A stretch of DNA of 64,000 bases from the NCBI RefSeq assembly GCF_020740535.1, contig NZ_CP082362.1, forward strand, positions 3,718,501-3,782,500. The letters are read 5' to 3'. Below the pieces are notes generated by a model. That model worked only from the letters and a program-made list of their open reading frames with translations, was not told where the DNA came from and made no database searches. The first letter of the stretch is position 1, and every line of letters starts with the position of its first letter. This DNA is from Streptomyces profundus (GTDB taxonomy: Bacteria > Actinomycetota > Actinomycetes > Streptomycetales > Streptomycetaceae). Of the stretch, positions 63,148-64,000 are shown piece by piece. The position numbers and the translations under genes are program-made.

Positions 63148-63915
63148 GTGGGCCATCCCGTAGGCCGGGTCGCCGAACTCGCCGGACTCACGGTGCGGAC
63201 CCTGCACCACTACGACGAGATCGGCCTGCTCAGCCCGGGCGCGCGCACCTCGGCCGGGCATCGCCGCTATCGGGACGAGGACCTCGACCGGTTGCAGCGC
63301 ATCCTCTTCTACCGGGAGCTCGGCTTCCCGCTGGAGGAGATCGCCGCCCTGCTGGACGACCCCGACACGGACCCGCGCCGTGAGCTGCGCAGGCAGCACG
63401 CGCTGCTGACCGACCGGATCGCCCGCCTGCGGGACATGGCCGCGGCCGTCGAGAGAGCGATGGAGGCACGCCACATGGGCATCAACCTCACCCCCGAGGA
63501 GCGCTTCGAGGTCTTCGGCCCCGAGGACCCCGAGCGGCACGACGCCGAAGCCGAGCGCCGCTGGGGCGACACCGACGCGTACCGGGAGTCCCGGCGGCGC
63601 GTCTCCCGCTACACCAAGGAGGACTGGCAGCGCGTCAAGGCGCGGACCGACGACATCAACGAGCGGCTGATCGCCCTGCTGGACTCCGGCGCCGCCCCCG
63701 AATCGCCGGCGGCGCTCGCGCTGGCCGAGGAACACCGGCAGCAGATATGTGACGTCTACTACGCCTGTTCGCACCGGATGCACACCGGGCTCGCCGACCT
63801 CTATATCGCGGACGAGCGGTTCACCCGCACCTATGACCTGCTCCGTCCCGGCCTGGCGAGGTTCCTCCACGACGCCATCCACGCCAACGCGCGCGCCGCG
63901 GGAGAGCCCGGGTAG
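63148..63915 (+). CDS. tipA: TipAL-type MerR regulator with antibiotic-binding domain
   Basis: A 255-residue protein with a MerR HTH (GRVAELAGLTVRTLHHYDEIGLLSPG), a coiled-coil dimer helix (about 75-110) and a C-terminal TipAS domain (ERRWGDTDAYRESRRRVSRYTKEDW; ADERFTRTYDLLRPGLARF). In S. lividans TipAS traps thiopeptides, and the protein then activates its own promoter. GTG 63148 follows AGGAGA. TipA proteins also start inside to give a short form; a Met at residue 109 (just before GINLTPEERF) is a plausible internal start. Confidence 0.92.
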   Translation: MGHPVGRVAELAGLTVRTLHHYDEIGLLSPGARTSAGHRRYRDEDLDRLQRILFYRELGFPLEEIAALLDDPDTDPRRELRRQHALLTDRIARLRDMAAAVERAMEARHMGINLTPEERFEVFGPEDPERHDAEAERRWGDTDAYRESRRRVSRYTKEDWQRVKARTDDINERLIALLDSGAAPESPAALALAEEHRQQICDVYYACSHRMHTGLADLYIADERFTRTYDLLRPGLARFLHDAIHANARAAGEPG

Positions 63916-64000
63916 CCGGTACCGCTCGGGCGGGAGTTCGACGATCCTCCTATGCTGCGCTGGAGGGCCCTCTTCGGGGGCATGTCGGGACAAGGCGTAG

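Overview
The window is very GC-rich, single-chromosome-like DNA with strong third-position GC, GTG and TTG starts, many 4-base ATGA overlaps and families typical of Streptomyces: an AfsR/SARP regulator, a WhiJ-type XRE/DUF397/ATPase cluster, a TipA-like MerR protein with a tipA-type promoter, a SigB/F-like sigma factor, a MarP-type protease and an initiator tRNA with a C1-U72 mismatch. I read it as a Streptomyces or close relative. I see no insertion sequence, integrase, CRISPR array or rRNA.

Layout. 1-6947: minus-strand module of a Crp/Fnr regulator, a cyclase-fold protein, a P-loop NTPase with helical repeats, an SPFH-like protein and a secreted vWA protein that runs off the left edge. The cyclase-fold protein and the NTPase share a short Asn/Gln/Phe motif that looks like an amyloid-type signalling pair; this is the best candidate for an undescribed system. 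7348-14554: SARP regulator, TetM/OtrA-type ribosome-protection GTPase, and a coupled trio of HemK2-like methyltransferase, CDGSH protein and haem-oxygenase-like diiron protein. 14646-17868: isocitrate lyase (aceA) diverging from a RamB-type regulator. 17921-26414: sarcosine oxidase, secreted chorismate mutase, GNAT, MarR/EamA pair, SMP-30 lactonase, tRNA-fMet with terminator, WYL/MFS pair. 26658-37889: XRE-TPR regulator, racemase, glycosyltransferase, cytochrome P450, VOC protein, MFS, FAH hydrolase and small unknowns.

37896-48280: MarP-like protease, DoxX, SigB/F sigma factor, a four-gene histidine kinase/response regulator/ABC exporter operon, an ECF41 sigma factor with its FAD oxidoreductase, and lpdA. 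48420-56262: MreB-like protein, an ABC exporter behind a SoxR-like 19-bp-spacer promoter, an ArsR-like/MFS divergent pair, and an overlapping three-gene operon of secreted proteins and lipoproteins. 56394-57947: a Zur-type box, zinc-free L31 (rpmE2) and a COG0523 protein with decayed GTPase motifs. 58158-60286: WhiJ-type cluster flanked by two copies of a 28-bp element. 60353-63915: PadR plus DrrAB-type exporter with duplicated 19-bp operators, then tipA.

Many promoters here carry readable operators: palindromes between divergent regulator/exporter pairs, direct repeats before the PadR-linked exporter, 10-bp-phased repeats before the RamB-like gene and 13-bp repeats in the tipA leader. Much of the window is therefore local regulator-plus-exporter or regulator-plus-enzyme units rather than one large pathway.
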